A stretch of DNA of 64,000 bases. Origin: an uncultured Lachnospiraceae bacterium. Its GTDB lineage: Bacteria > Bacillota > Clostridia > Lachnospirales > Lachnospiraceae. The translations under genes and the position numbers were made by a program. The notes under the pieces are model-generated. The model was given only the letters and a program-made list of their open reading frames with translations, was not told where the DNA came from and ran no database searches. Where the stretch lies: positions 79,443-143,442 of the forward strand of contig CANRLR010000003.1 of the NCBI GenBank assembly GCA_947631505.1. Direction: 5' to 3'. The number at the start of each line of letters is the position of its first letter. The first letter of the stretch is position 1. Below, in pieces: positions 7,713 through 16,819 of the stretch.

Positions 7713-8351
7713 GTGAAAAATTTATTGCGTAAAAATCAAATTGTGATTACGGCATTAGTGGCCTTGGTGGCGATTGCCGGTTACTTGAGCATGACAGATT
7801 CCAAAGAACTCAAGATGACAGGAACGAATGAATCAGTAGCAGACGAAGAGGTGGCAGATATTTCCGATGAGGACATTGTGCTGGATGGAGGGGACAGTGC
7901 CAGCGGTGCAACGGTTTCGGCTGTTACTGGCAGCAATGAGGTCTCCTCGAAGGAAAATGCCGGTGAGGCCGTTATGGTAAGCAATAATGTGGGCAAAAGC
8001 TACTTTGAAGAAGCGAAGCTTTCCAGAGAACAGACAAGGGCAAAGAACAAAGAGACGTTGACGGATCTGGTGAACAATAAAAATGTGACGGATTCCCAAA
8101 AGGAAAAAGCAATGAATGAAATTATGAAAATGACTACAATCAGTGAAAAGGAAACAGCGGCAGAAAATCTTTTGGCAGCCAAAGGCTTTACCGAGGCTGT
8201 AGTCACTATTTTAGAAGATGGAGTAGATGTCGTAGTGAATGCGGAAAAATTGACCGAACAGCAGATCGCACAGATTGAGGATGTGGTCAAAAGAAAGACC
8301 GAATGCAGTGCGGATAAAATTGTTATTTCTCCTGTTGGCAAAAACAAATAA
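7713..8351 (+). CDS. spoIIIAH: Stage III sporulation protein AH
   Basis: 212 residues from a GTG at 7713 with AGGAGGT about 10 bases upstream; an in-frame GTG at 7686 lacks such a site. One N-terminal membrane helix (NQIVITALVALVAIAGYLSM) is followed by an acidic linker and a C-terminal YscJ/FliF-like domain (about 95-210). In other spore formers that domain docks to SpoIIQ from the forespore. Last gene of the operon; the promoter of the next operon lies within its 3' end. Confidence 0.92.
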   Translation: MKNLLRKNQIVITALVALVAIAGYLSMTDSKELKMTGTNESVADEEVADISDEDIVLDGGDSASGATVSAVTGSNEVSSKENAGEAVMVSNNVGKSYFEEAKLSREQTRAKNKETLTDLVNNKNVTDSQKEKAMNEIMKMTTISEKETAAENLLAAKGFTEAVVTILEDGVDVVVNAEKLTEQQIAQIEDVVKRKTECSADKIVISPVGKNK

Positions 8352-8363
8352 ATCTGCTATAAT
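8335..8363 (+). promoter_or_regulatory. Sigma-A promoter of the asp23-nusB-xseAB operon
   Basis: TTGGCA (8335-8340), 17-bp spacer, TATAAT (8358-8363). The -35 box lies inside the end of spoIIIAH, so the vegetative operon starts independently of the sporulation operon. Confidence 0.75.
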
Positions 8364-8422
8364 AGAACATAATAATGGTATGACAAGGCACAAAGGTCAT
8401 AGATATAGGAGGTACCAAAGTC

Positions 8423-8779
8423 ATGACAGAAAAGAATGCTGGCATTGGAGAAGTTCAGATCGCGAATGAAGTAGTATCTAGTATTGCGGGTATTTCAGCT
8501 GCTGAGGTGGAAGGTGTAGATTCCATGGCAGGTGGTTTTACAAATGAGCTGGCAGGCAAGTTTGGTGTAAAGAATTTGTCAAAAGGTGTTAAAGTGGAAA
8601 TGGCAGATGAATTTGTTACGGTAGATTTAGCTCTTCATATGAAATATGGATATAATATTCCAAGGACCTGTACTCAGGTTCAGGAGAAAGTAGCACAGGC
8701 AATAAATTCCATGACCGGATTGACGGTAAAGAGTGTAAATGTCCGTATTGCTGGTGTAAGTTTAGAACGGGAGCAGTAA
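8423..8779 (+). CDS. Asp23/Gls24 family envelope stress protein
   Basis: 118 residues of a single Asp23/Gls24 domain: IANEVVSSIAGISAAEVEGVDSMAGG near the N-terminus and VNVRIAGV near the C-terminus. Members associate with the cell envelope and are often encoded just upstream of nusB in Firmicutes, as here. The exact role is unknown. The start follows TAGGAGGTACCAAAGTC. Confidence 0.9.
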   Translation: MTEKNAGIGEVQIANEVVSSIAGISAAEVEGVDSMAGGFTNELAGKFGVKNLSKGVKVEMADEFVTVDLALHMKYGYNIPRTCTQVQEKVAQAINSMTGLTVKSVNVRIAGVSLEREQ

Positions 8780-8803
8780 TCCGGTACGGAAATGAGGATA
8801 AGT

Positions 8804-9202
8804 ATGACACGACATGAAATGAGAGAGTGTATGTTCTGTCTGTTGTTCCAAAACGATTTTTATGCCACAGATGAATTCGGTGAGCAGCGGGATAATTTTC
8901 TTGGCGAAAAGAAAATAACAGACAAAGAACGTGAGGAGATATTGGCAAAACTGGAGCAGTTAATTGCCTGTCTGCCTCATATTGATGAGAAGATTTCAAA
9001 GTATTCCAAAGGATGGAAAATTGAACGTATTGCAAAAGCAGAATTAGCTATTTTACGGCTTGCTTCTTATGAAGCCCTCTATGATGATGCGGTACCGGTA
9101 GGGGTAGCAGTGAATGAAGCAGTAGAATTGGCAAAGCAATATGGAGAAGACAACGGCCCTTCTTTTGTGAACGGAATTTTAGGAAAGATTGTCAATGAAT
9201 AG
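8804..9202 (+). CDS. nusB: Transcription antitermination factor NusB
   Basis: 132 residues, all-helical. With NusE/S10 it binds boxA in rRNA leaders. Typical segments are RHEMRECMFCLLFQ at the N-terminus, WKIERIAKAELAILRLASYE and VGVAVNEAVELAKQYG, and FVNGILGKI at the end. The ATG at 8804 has GAGGA five bases upstream; the in-frame ATG at 8792 does not. It overlaps xseA by 8 bases. Confidence 0.93.
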   Translation: MTRHEMRECMFCLLFQNDFYATDEFGEQRDNFLGEKKITDKEREEILAKLEQLIACLPHIDEKISKYSKGWKIERIAKAELAILRLASYEALYDDAVPVGVAVNEAVELAKQYGEDNGPSFVNGILGKIVNE

Positions 9203-10406
9203 AGGAAAAATTTTTTCCGTTTCTTCCGTCAATCAATATATCAAGAATATGTTTTCGAGAGAATATGCCCTGTCGGTTGTATTTGTGAGAGGAGAGATTT
9301 CAAATTGCAAATACCATAGTTCCGGGCATATTTATTTTTCTATCAAGGATGAAAACTCCCAGCTTGTCTGTGTTATGTTCCGCGGAGACCGGAGCGGGCT
9401 TGATTTTAAGATGGAGAACGGACAGGAAGTTATTGTGGGCGGTTCCATCAGTGTTTACGAAAGAGATGGAAAATATCAGTTATACGCCAAAAAAATTGTA
9501 TTGGCTGGCGATGGATTATTGTCAGAAAGATACGAACAATTAAAGAAGAAGTTACAGGATGCCGGATATTTTGATAAGGATTGCAAATTACCGATTCCGG
9601 TTTATGCGAGGAGAGTAGGGATTGTTACAGCAAAGACCGGGGCAGCCATACAGGATATTATTCATATCGCCGCCAGACGAAATCCCTATGTACAGCTGGT
9701 TCTATATCCTGCCAAAGTGCAGGGAGAGGGAGCAGCACAGACCATTGCAAAGGGAATCCGGTGTCTGGCGGACGAATCGGTTGATGTAATTATTGTCGGA
9801 AGAGGCGGCGGTTCGATGGAAGATCTGTGGGCATTTAATGAAGAAATCGTGGCAGAGGCGATTTTTCATTGTCCGATTCCGGTTATTTCTGCGGTTGGCC
9901 ATGAAACCGACTTTACCATTGCAGATTTTGTGGCAGATCTGCGGGCACCTACACCATCGGCGGCAGCAGAACTTGCTGTTTTTGATGTTCGGCAGATAAT
10001 AGAAACGCTATCGGATTATAAAGACAGACTGGCAAGAAGTATGCTGCAGAGAACAGAAGGCTGGCGGGAACGGCTGTTTTATTCGGAAAAACAGTTAAAG
10101 GGCTTAAATCCCGCAAATCAGCTGCGGGAAAAAAGGCAGCGGCTTATCGATCTGGAAGAAAAACTGATTCTTTATGCAGAGCGGTCCCTTTCCGATACAC
10201 GACAGCAGCTGGCTCTGCTTGCCGGCAGATTAGATGGTGTCAGTCCGCTGAAACGGCTGTCTTCCGGTTATGCTTATGTAGCGGACGGAGACCATCGGCT
10301 GGTGGATTCGGTGAATAAGATTCAAGAGGGAGACAAGCTTTTTCTGACATTTGCGGATGGAATCGTGGAAAGTACGGCAGATTGTGTGAAGAAAAGGGAG
10401 TCATAA
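9195..10406 (+). CDS. xseA: Exodeoxyribonuclease VII large subunit
   Basis: 403 residues. Degrades single-stranded DNA from both ends together with XseB. An N-terminal OB-fold nucleic-acid-binding domain (about 5-105; VRGEISNCKYHSSGHIYFSI) precedes the catalytic domain with RVGIVTAKTGAAIQDI, the VIIVGRGGGSMEDLW motif and AVGHETDFTIADFVADLRAPTPS. A coiled-coil region binds the small subunit. The ATG at 9195 has AGGAAAG upstream, within the nusB 3' end. Confidence 0.95.
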   Translation: MNRGKIFSVSSVNQYIKNMFSREYALSVVFVRGEISNCKYHSSGHIYFSIKDENSQLVCVMFRGDRSGLDFKMENGQEVIVGGSISVYERDGKYQLYAKKIVLAGDGLLSERYEQLKKKLQDAGYFDKDCKLPIPVYARRVGIVTAKTGAAIQDIIHIAARRNPYVQLVLYPAKVQGEGAAQTIAKGIRCLADESVDVIIVGRGGGSMEDLWAFNEEIVAEAIFHCPIPVISAVGHETDFTIADFVADLRAPTPSAAAELAVFDVRQIIETLSDYKDRLARSMLQRTEGWRERLFYSEKQLKGLNPANQLREKRQRLIDLEEKLILYAERSLSDTRQQLALLAGRLDGVSPLKRLSSGYAYVADGDHRLVDSVNKIQEGDKLFLTFADGIVESTADCVKKRES

Positions 10407-10435
10407 CAGGCGGTGCTGCAGAGTGGAGGCAAACA

Positions 10436-10627
10436 ATGGATTTAGAAGAAATTATGGATAAACTGGAAGATACCGTTTACAAAATGGAGAATGAAAAGCT
10501 GACATTGGAAGAATCCTATCAATGCTTTTCTGAAGGAATGAAATATATCAAAGAAGGCAATCAGGCCATTGACAAGGTAGAGAAGAAGATTCAGATTTTA
10601 ATGGAAAGTGATGAGGAAGATGAATAA
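10436..10627 (+). CDS. xseB: Exodeoxyribonuclease VII small subunit
   Basis: 63 residues, helical and acidic: LEEIMDKLEDTVYKMEN and LTLEESYQCFSEGMKY are family signatures. It pairs with XseA encoded just upstream. The start is set by TGGAGGC seven bases before the ATG. It overlaps ispA by 8 bases. Confidence 0.93.
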   Translation: MDLEEIMDKLEDTVYKMENEKLTLEESYQCFSEGMKYIKEGNQAIDKVEKKIQILMESDEEDE

Positions 10628-11519
10628 AGAAGTATTAATCGATAAGGTTCGGGATATCGAGCAGGGATTACAGGCGTATATGTCAAAAGAAGAAGGGTAT
10701 CCGAAAACGGTTCTTGAGGCGATGAATTACAGTTTACTGGCAGGAGGAAAAAGGCTTCGTCCTCTTTTTATGCGGGAAACATATCAGATGTTCGGAGGGG
10801 AGGATGAAGAAGCAATCCGCCCTTTTATGGCAGCGTTGGAAATGATTCACACCTATTCTCTTGTTCATGACGATTTGCCTGCTATGGACAATGATGATTA
10901 CCGCCGCGGCAAACTTACGACTCATAAAAAATATGGGGAGGATATGGGAATTCTAACTGGCGATGCACTTTTAAATGCTGCTTATGAAACAGCATTCCGC
11001 GCTTTTGACAGTAACACCCCGAAAGAGCAGATCGGAAAGGCTCTGCAGATATTAGGGCATAAAGCGGGAATCTATGGAATGGTAGGTGGACAAGTCGTTG
11101 ATGTGGAGAACAATGGACGCTTTGTGGATGAAGAGACACTGCTGTTTGTATATAAAAACAAGACCTCTGCTCTCATTGAATCTGCCCTGATGGTTGGTGC
11201 AGTTCTTGCCGGTGCGAATGAAAAGCAGGTTGAGAAAATAGAAGAGGTGGGAACATCCATAGGGATTGCATTTCAGATACAGGATGATATACTGGATGTT
11301 ACCGGTCAGGAAGAGGTAATCGGAAAGCCGGTACATAGTGATGAGAAAAATGATAAATCGACCTATGTGGCAATTTATGGATTAGCACAAGCGGAACAAA
11401 AGGTAAGGGAGTATACAAACAGGGGATTGCAGATATTGAAAGAACTGGAAGTCAAAGCAGAAGTTTCCAGAGACTTTTTGATGGAATTAATGGAATCCCT
11501 TGTTGGAAGAGAAAAATAA
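10620..11519 (+). CDS. ispA: Farnesyl/geranyl diphosphate synthase
   Basis: 299 residues. Condenses dimethylallyl/geranyl diphosphate with isopentenyl diphosphate for quinone, undecaprenyl and related lipids. Both Asp-rich motifs are present: HDDLPAMDNDDYRRG (about 83-97) and QIQDDILDVTG (about 220-230), plus GGKRLRP and GKPVHSDEKNDKSTYV. It lies between xseB and dxs, the usual Firmicute isoprenoid order. The ATG at 10620 is favoured by TGAGGA upstream over in-frame starts at 10608 and 10611. Confidence 0.94.
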   Translation: MNKEVLIDKVRDIEQGLQAYMSKEEGYPKTVLEAMNYSLLAGGKRLRPLFMRETYQMFGGEDEEAIRPFMAALEMIHTYSLVHDDLPAMDNDDYRRGKLTTHKKYGEDMGILTGDALLNAAYETAFRAFDSNTPKEQIGKALQILGHKAGIYGMVGGQVVDVENNGRFVDEETLLFVYKNKTSALIESALMVGAVLAGANEKQVEKIEEVGTSIGIAFQIQDDILDVTGQEEVIGKPVHSDEKNDKSTYVAIYGLAQAEQKVREYTNRGLQILKELEVKAEVSRDFLMELMESLVGREK

Positions 11520-11530
11520 GGGGTACGGTC

Positions 11531-13399
11531 GTGAGTAAATTATTAAATCAGATTGTGAAAGAAAATGATATCAAAAACATTGACCCGGAGGATTATCGGG
11601 ATTTAGCAAAGGAAATAAGAATAAAACTAGTACGGAGCATCAGCCGGACGGGTGGACATTTAGCTTCCAATCTCGGCGCTGTCGAGTTGACGATGGCTCT
11701 TCATCTCTGTTTGGATTTTCCGACGGATAAGCTGGTCTGGGATGTTGGACATCAGTCCTATGTGCATAAAATTCTTACGGGAAGAGGAGACGTCTTTGGT
11801 ACACTCCGGTGTATGGGGGGATTAAGCGGGTTTCCAAAAGTGAAAGAGAATCCGGCAGATACTTTTGATACCGGTCATAGTTCGACATCCATCTCGGTGG
11901 CATTGGGACTTGCCAAAGCAAGGGATTTGAAAGGTACGGATGAGAACATTTTTGCTGTTATCGGAGATGGTGCATTGTCCGGCGGCATGGCATTTGAGGC
12001 ACTGAATAATGCGGCGGCCCTAAAATCCAATCTGGTCATTGTTTTAAATGATAATAAAATGTCGATTGCTCCCAATGTGGGGGGAATGTCAAATTATCTC
12101 GGTAAAATTCGTGCTAACAGCAAATACCGGAATTTGAAAGCAAATGTGGAAAATGCACTGGATAAAATACCGAATCTGGGACGGCCTTTGTCCAGTAAGG
12201 TAAAAAGGGCAAAGGATTCTCTGAAACGTCTCTTTATTCCGGGAATGCTTTTTGAAGATATGGGGCTTATTTACATTGGACCGGTCGATGGGCATAATAT
12301 AAAAGAAATGATGACGGCATTTCAAACGGCAATGACAGTGAAAGACCAGCCGGTTCTTGTTCATGTTCTGACGAAGAAAGGAAAGGGGTACAAGCCGGCC
12401 GAGAAGAATCCATCGATTTTTCATGGAGTGGGTGAATTTAATGTAAAAAAGGGTGTGCCATTAGCAGAGCCGGAACTGACCTATACAAAAATATTCGGTC
12501 AGTGGATGTGTGAAGTAGGAAAGAAAAGAGAGGAGCTGGTGTCTGTCTGTGCAGCTATGCCGGATGGTACAGGACTTACCGAATTTGCTGAACAATTTCC
12601 GGAGCGCTTTTTTGATGTTGGCATTGCAGAAGAGCATGCGGTAACTTTTGCAGCGGGACTTGCGTCCGGTGGCCTGCGTCCGGTCGTATCTTTGTATTCC
12701 ACCTTTATGCAGCGTGCCTATGATCAGGTTCTGCATGATGTCTGTATAGGAAATCTTCCGGTGATTTTTACGCTGGACCGCAGCGGAATTGTCGGCAGAG
12801 ATGGGGAAACCCATCAGGGTATTTTTGACATTGCCTATTTGTCTTCTATGCCGAATATGACGATTCTGTCACCGATGGATGGAGCAGAGCTTGTGGATTC
12901 CCTGAATTATGCACTGCAGAAAAAGGAAGGACCGGTTGCCATTCGTTATCCGAGAGGCAGTGCTTTCCTATATCAAAGGAAAGAGCGTGAGCCGTTTCAG
13001 GAAGGGAAAGCGGAGATTTTGCAGGAGGGAAGAGAGGTTCTGATTTTGGCGGTGGGCAATATGGTGGAAAAAGCGTGTCAGGCAGCACGATTGCTGGATG
13101 AGAAGAAGATAAGACCGACAATTGTCAATATGCGGTTCGTGAAACCATGGGATAAGAATCTGGTGGAACGGCTGGCAAAAAGGCATTGTTTGGTGGTGAC
13201 AATGGAGGACCATGTTTACAGTGGAGGTTTTTCGGAAAAGGTACAGGCATTTTTACAGACGAGGATGAAGAGTAAAATTTCCTGTCTTGCCATTTGTCTC
13301 CCGGATTCCTTTATCGAACACGGAGCACCCGAGGAACTCTATGAAAAATATGGAATGGATGCCGCTTCGGTGGCAGGAGCAATCAGTGAGGAGTTATAA
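11531..13399 (+). CDS. dxs: 1-Deoxy-D-xylulose-5-phosphate synthase
   Basis: 622 residues. Thiamine-diphosphate enzyme joining pyruvate and glyceraldehyde-3-phosphate, the first step of the MEP isoprenoid pathway. The ThDP motif GDGALSGGMAFEALNNA (about 146-162), DVGHQSYVHKILTGR near the N-terminus, and the transketolase-like DRSGIVGRDGETHQGIFD (about 416-433) are intact. The GTG start follows an AAGGGG-like site, 11 bases after ispA. Confidence 0.96.
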   Translation: MSKLLNQIVKENDIKNIDPEDYRDLAKEIRIKLVRSISRTGGHLASNLGAVELTMALHLCLDFPTDKLVWDVGHQSYVHKILTGRGDVFGTLRCMGGLSGFPKVKENPADTFDTGHSSTSISVALGLAKARDLKGTDENIFAVIGDGALSGGMAFEALNNAAALKSNLVIVLNDNKMSIAPNVGGMSNYLGKIRANSKYRNLKANVENALDKIPNLGRPLSSKVKRAKDSLKRLFIPGMLFEDMGLIYIGPVDGHNIKEMMTAFQTAMTVKDQPVLVHVLTKKGKGYKPAEKNPSIFHGVGEFNVKKGVPLAEPELTYTKIFGQWMCEVGKKREELVSVCAAMPDGTGLTEFAEQFPERFFDVGIAEEHAVTFAAGLASGGLRPVVSLYSTFMQRAYDQVLHDVCIGNLPVIFTLDRSGIVGRDGETHQGIFDIAYLSSMPNMTILSPMDGAELVDSLNYALQKKEGPVAIRYPRGSAFLYQRKEREPFQEGKAEILQEGREVLILAVGNMVEKACQAARLLDEKKIRPTIVNMRFVKPWDKNLVERLAKRHCLVVTMEDHVYSGGFSEKVQAFLQTRMKSKISCLAICLPDSFIEHGAPEELYEKYGMDAASVAGAISEEL

Positions 13400-13401
13400 T
13401 A

Positions 13402-14220
13402 GTGAAAGAACAAAAAGAGCGATTGGATGTACTCCTTGTGAAACGGGGATTGGCAGAGTCCAGAGAAAAAGCAAAAGCAGTCATAATGGCGGGAGAAGTG
13501 TTTGTCGGCAATCAGCGGGAGGATAAGGCAGGACAGACGTTCCCGGTGTCTGCCGATATTGAAGTCCGCGGAAAAAAAATGAAATATGTAAGCCGTGGCG
13601 GTTACAAACTGGAGCGTGCCATGGAATCTTTTCCGATTGATCTGAGCGGAAAAATCTGCATGGATGTGGGAGCTTCGACAGGAGGATTTACGGATTGTAT
13701 GCTGCAGAACGGAGCTGCTTATGTCTATGCGATCGATGTGGGGACGAACCAGCTGGCATGGAAACTGCGTCAGGATGACCGGGTAAAATGTATGGAGAAG
13801 ACCAATATCCGGTATGTGACACCTGAGCATATCGGAGAGGCAGTGGATTTTGTATCCATCGATGTGGCATTTATTTCTCTGACGAAAGTTCTTACTCCGG
13901 TCAAGGCCCTGATGAAAGAAAAAGCACAGATGGTCTGCCTGATTAAACCTCAGTTTGAGGCGGGAAGAGAAAAAGTCGGCAAAAAGGGGGTCGTCCGGGA
14001 CAAAGGGGTTCATGAAGAAGTAATTGAAATGGTGACAAATCATGCATTGGGACTGGGCTTCCATATATTAGGGCTTGACCATTCACCGATTCGCGGCCCA
14101 GAGGGGAATATTGAATATCTTCTCTATCTGGAAGCAGATGACAGGGAGCCATCTCTGATATCGGAAGAGATGCGGCAGCAGATTCATGAACTGGTAGAGC
14201 AGGCACACAAGAATTTATAG
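13402..14220 (+). CDS. tlyA: TlyA family rRNA (cytidine-2'-O)-methyltransferase
   Basis: 272 residues. An N-terminal S4 RNA-binding domain (about 6-65; LDVLLVKRGLAESREKAK) is followed by an FtsJ/RrmJ-like SAM methyltransferase with MDVGASTGGFTDCML (about 88-102) and LIKPQFEAGREKVGKKGVVRD. In mycobacteria the enzyme methylates 16S and 23S rRNA. The dxs-tlyA-nadK-argR order is common in Clostridia. GTG start two bases after the dxs stop. Confidence 0.93.
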   Translation: MKEQKERLDVLLVKRGLAESREKAKAVIMAGEVFVGNQREDKAGQTFPVSADIEVRGKKMKYVSRGGYKLERAMESFPIDLSGKICMDVGASTGGFTDCMLQNGAAYVYAIDVGTNQLAWKLRQDDRVKCMEKTNIRYVTPEHIGEAVDFVSIDVAFISLTKVLTPVKALMKEKAQMVCLIKPQFEAGREKVGKKGVVRDKGVHEEVIEMVTNHALGLGFHILGLDHSPIRGPEGNIEYLLYLEADDREPSLISEEMRQQIHELVEQAHKNL

Positions 14221-14234
14221 AAAGGCTGGTTGTT

Positions 14235-15065
14235 GTGGAAAATTTCTATATCATATCCGATGCGGAAAAAGATGTTGGCTATGAAACGGCGGAAGAAATA
14301 AAAAGATATTTGGAAAATCATAAAAAATGTGCTACAATAGTAGGCGATTCATCGCAAATTCCCGAAGATGCATTCGTGGAACTGGCGATTGTTCTCGGTG
14401 GTGACGGTTCGGTACTACAGGCAGCAAAACGGTTTGCCGGTAAAAATATTCCGATTCTCGGTGTCAATTTTGGCACCTTGGGATTTCTTACGGAAGTGGA
14501 AAAACCGAAAATCAAAGCAGCATTGGACTGTGTTCTTTCCGGGCAGTATGAAATTGAAAAGCGAATGGCGATTACCGGTCAGGTCCAGAAAAAAGCAGTG
14601 GGTGAAGCAATCAGTCTTGCCATTAATGAATTTATTATCGGAAAACAAGATTTTGGACATATGATGACTGCGAAGGTCTATGTTGATGACTCTTTAGTCG
14701 ATACTTATGTGGCAGATGCTGTGTTAGTATCAACGCCAACAGGCTCTACTGCCTATAATCTGTCTGCTTCCGGTCCGGTGCTCGTACCGGGGATGGAAGC
14801 CTTGATCATAACACCGGTATGTCCTCATTCCCTGAATCAGAGAAGTATTGTGGTGTCTTCTGAGGCAAAAATACGGATTGAAGTCGGTAAGACGAAGGAG
14901 AATTACAAGGATGAAGCGGCAATCCGGGGAGATGGCCAGATGTTATGGACGGTTTCTACCGGAGATGTGATCCGGATTGAAAAAGCAGAGGCGACCTTCG
15001 ACATGGTTCGATTGGGCGATGTGAGCTTTTTTGATAAAATGCGAAGCAAATTGAATCGAAATTAG
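14235..15065 (+). CDS. nadK: NAD kinase
   Basis: 276 residues. Phosphorylates NAD+ to NADP+. The family GGDGS motif appears as LGGDGSVLQAAKRF (about 54-67), with NFGTLGFLTEVE, the STPTGSTAYNLSASGP stretch, and the C-terminal RGDGQMLW. GTG start after AAAGGCTGG, 14 bases after tlyA. Confidence 0.94.
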   Translation: MENFYIISDAEKDVGYETAEEIKRYLENHKKCATIVGDSSQIPEDAFVELAIVLGGDGSVLQAAKRFAGKNIPILGVNFGTLGFLTEVEKPKIKAALDCVLSGQYEIEKRMAITGQVQKKAVGEAISLAINEFIIGKQDFGHMMTAKVYVDDSLVDTYVADAVLVSTPTGSTAYNLSASGPVLVPGMEALIITPVCPHSLNQRSIVVSSEAKIRIEVGKTKENYKDEAAIRGDGQMLWTVSTGDVIRIEKAEATFDMVRLGDVSFFDKMRSKLNRN

Positions 15066-15079
15066 GAGCGGAGGATATT

Positions 15080-15538
15080 GTGAAACGCACAAGGCAGAAT
15101 AAAATACTGGAATTGATTCAACAGTATGAAATTGAAACTCAGGAAGAGCTGGCAAAGAAGCTGTTAGACAGTGGACTTCAGGTAACGCAGGCAACAATCA
15201 GCCGGGATATTAAAGAACTGGCTCTTACAAAAGTGACAGGACAGAGTGGACGGCCGAAGTATGCATCCATGGATCATGGAGGAAACTCATCGCCGGTGTA
15301 TTCTGACCGGTATGCCAGAGTATTACAGGATGGTATGGTGTCAATGACGCAGGCAGATAATCTGGTAGTTGTCAAAACCGTCAGCGGAATGGCAATGGCA
15401 GTGGCAGCAGCAATTGATGCACTGGAGATTGAAGAAATTGCCGGCTGTATTGCCGGGGATGATACGATTATGTGTGCTGTCAAGACGGCATCTCTGGTTC
15501 CGGGGGTCATGGAAAAAATCAGGAAGCTGAAAAGATGA
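15080..15538 (+). CDS. argR: Arginine repressor
   Basis: 152 residues. An N-terminal winged helix-turn-helix (QNKILELIQQYEIETQEELA; QATISRDIKELAL) and a C-terminal hexamerisation and arginine-binding domain containing AGDDTIMCAVKT. It represses or activates arginine genes when arginine is bound. No arginine genes are in the window. In related genomes recN usually follows; here yebC does. Confidence 0.94.
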   Translation: MKRTRQNKILELIQQYEIETQEELAKKLLDSGLQVTQATISRDIKELALTKVTGQSGRPKYASMDHGGNSSPVYSDRYARVLQDGMVSMTQADNLVVVKTVSGMAMAVAAAIDALEIEEIAGCIAGDDTIMCAVKTASLVPGVMEKIRKLKR

Positions 15539-15554
15539 AATGGAGGATTAGAAA

Positions 15555-16289
15555 ATGTCAGGACATTCAAAATTTGCAAACATTAAACACAAAAAAGAGA
15601 AAAATGATGCGAAGAGAGGGAAAATTTTTACAGTAATCGGGCGGGAAATTGCGGTCGCCGTAAAAGAGGGCGGTGCGGATCCGAATAACAACAGTAAGCT
15701 GCGTGATGTGATTGCCAAAGCAAAGGCAAACAATATGCCAAATGATACGATTGAACGCGGCATAAAAAAAGCGGCCGGTGATGTAGATGCTGTAAATTAT
15801 GTAAGCTGCCAGTATGAGGGATATGGTCCGAATGGAACAGCGATTATTGTAGAGGCATTGACGGATAATAAAAACCGTACGGCATCGAATGTGCGGAATG
15901 CTTTTACAAAGGGAAACGGAAATGTGGGAACAACAGGATGTGTATCCTATATGTTTGACCAGAAAGGGCAGATTATTGTAGATAAAGAAGAATATGAAAC
16001 CGATGCAGATGACTTCATGATGTTAGCACTGGATGCCGGAGCAGAAGATTTTAATGAAGAAGAGGACAGTTATGAAATTCTTACGGCACCGGAGGATTTT
16101 AGTTCTGTCCGGGAAGAATTAGAAAAAGCAGGTGTTCCGATGATACAGGCAGAAATCACGATGCTGCCTCAGAATTATGTGCAGCTTACGTCTGACGAAG
16201 ACAAAAAAATGTTCCAGCGCATTATGGACCTTCTCGACGAAGACGACGATGTACAAAACGTATATCACAACGTAGACGATATAGACTAA
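15555..16289 (+). CDS. yebC: YebC/PmpR family regulator or translation factor
   Basis: 244 residues. The start [20 protein letters not shown] and the segment [19 protein letters not shown] are diagnostic. The family was annotated as DNA-binding regulators and is also linked to relief of ribosome stalling. The ribosome site is TGGAGGATTAGAAA. It is the last gene of the operon; a strongly structured repeat array follows instead of a conventional terminator. Confidence 0.94.
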   Translation: MSGHSKFANIKHKKEKNDAKRGKIFTVIGREIAVAVKEGGADPNNNSKLRDVIAKAKANNMPNDTIERGIKKAAGDVDAVNYVSCQYEGYGPNGTAIIVEALTDNKNRTASNVRNAFTKGNGNVGTTGCVSYMFDQKGQIIVDKEEYETDADDFMMLALDAGAEDFNEEEDSYEILTAPEDFSSVREELEKAGVPMIQAEITMLPQNYVQLTSDEDKKMFQRIMDLLDEDDDVQNVYHNVDDID

Positions 16290-16297
16290 GCGGTGCA

Positions 16298-16361
16298 TAA
16301 GAACATCGCAAGTCCCTCATGCAAGCATGCTTGCAAATGAGAGGCTTGCGATGTTCTTATA
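16298..16361 (+). other. Long nested hairpin at the entry of the 146-bp array
   Basis: ATAAGAACATCGCAAG is perfectly complemented by CTTGCGATGTTCTTAT 64 bases later. Inside are CTCAT/ATGAG and the perfect palindrome GCAAGCATGCTTGC. No T-run follows, so it may protect the 3' end or act as a factor-dependent stop rather than as an intrinsic terminator. Confidence 0.6.
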
Positions 16362-16759
16362 TATCGTTGTCAAACGATTATCGAACGTGAGCTGCGAAGC
16401 AGCGGGAAGTCACAAAGTGACGAAAACGTTCGATAGCACCGCGAGGGAAGAAGAAAAGTCCCTCATGCAAGCATGCTTGCAAATGAGAGGCTTGCGATGT
16501 TCTTATATATCGTTGTCAAACGATTATCGAACGTGAGCTGCGAAGCAGCGGGAAGTCACAAAGTGACGAAAACGTTCGATAGCACCGCGAGGGAAGAAGA
16601 AAAGTCCCTCATGCAAGCATGCTTGCAAATGAGAGGCTTGCGATGTTCTTATATATCGTTGTCAAACGATTATCGAACGTGAGCTGCAAAGCAGCGGGAA
16701 GTCACAAAGTGACGAAAACGTTCGATAGCACCGCGAGGGAATATCGTTGTCAAACGATT
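16311..16759 (+). repeat. Tandem array of 146-bp structured units
   Basis: Three direct copies begin at 16311, 16457 and 16603 with an exact 146-bp period. Copies 1 and 2 are essentially identical; copy 3 carries a G to A change (GCTGCAAAGCAGC) and ends at about 16740, followed by a 19-bp partial repeat of ATATCGTTGTCAAACGATT. Each unit has the palindrome GCAAGCATGCTTGC, the hairpin ATCGTT/AACGAT, and a predicted three-way junction: TCGAACGT/ACGTTCGA closes over GCTGC-GAA-GCAGC and GTCAC-AAA-GTGAC. The 69-codon frames in the units look like by-products. No gene lies between 16290 and 16820. Confidence 0.85.
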
Positions 16760-16819
16760 GTATATTTTCTATTGATTCATCCATACTAAACAAAAAGAAA
16801 AAATTTAGGAGTGGAGCGT

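Noticed and set aside
16327..16682. Two identical 69-codon ORFs offset by 146 bp
   Set aside because: They are by-products of the tandem repeat, have no ribosome site and run through perfect palindromes.
16311..16759. Possible CRISPR array
   Set aside because: The units are 146 bp direct repeats without unique spacers, and no cas genes are nearby.
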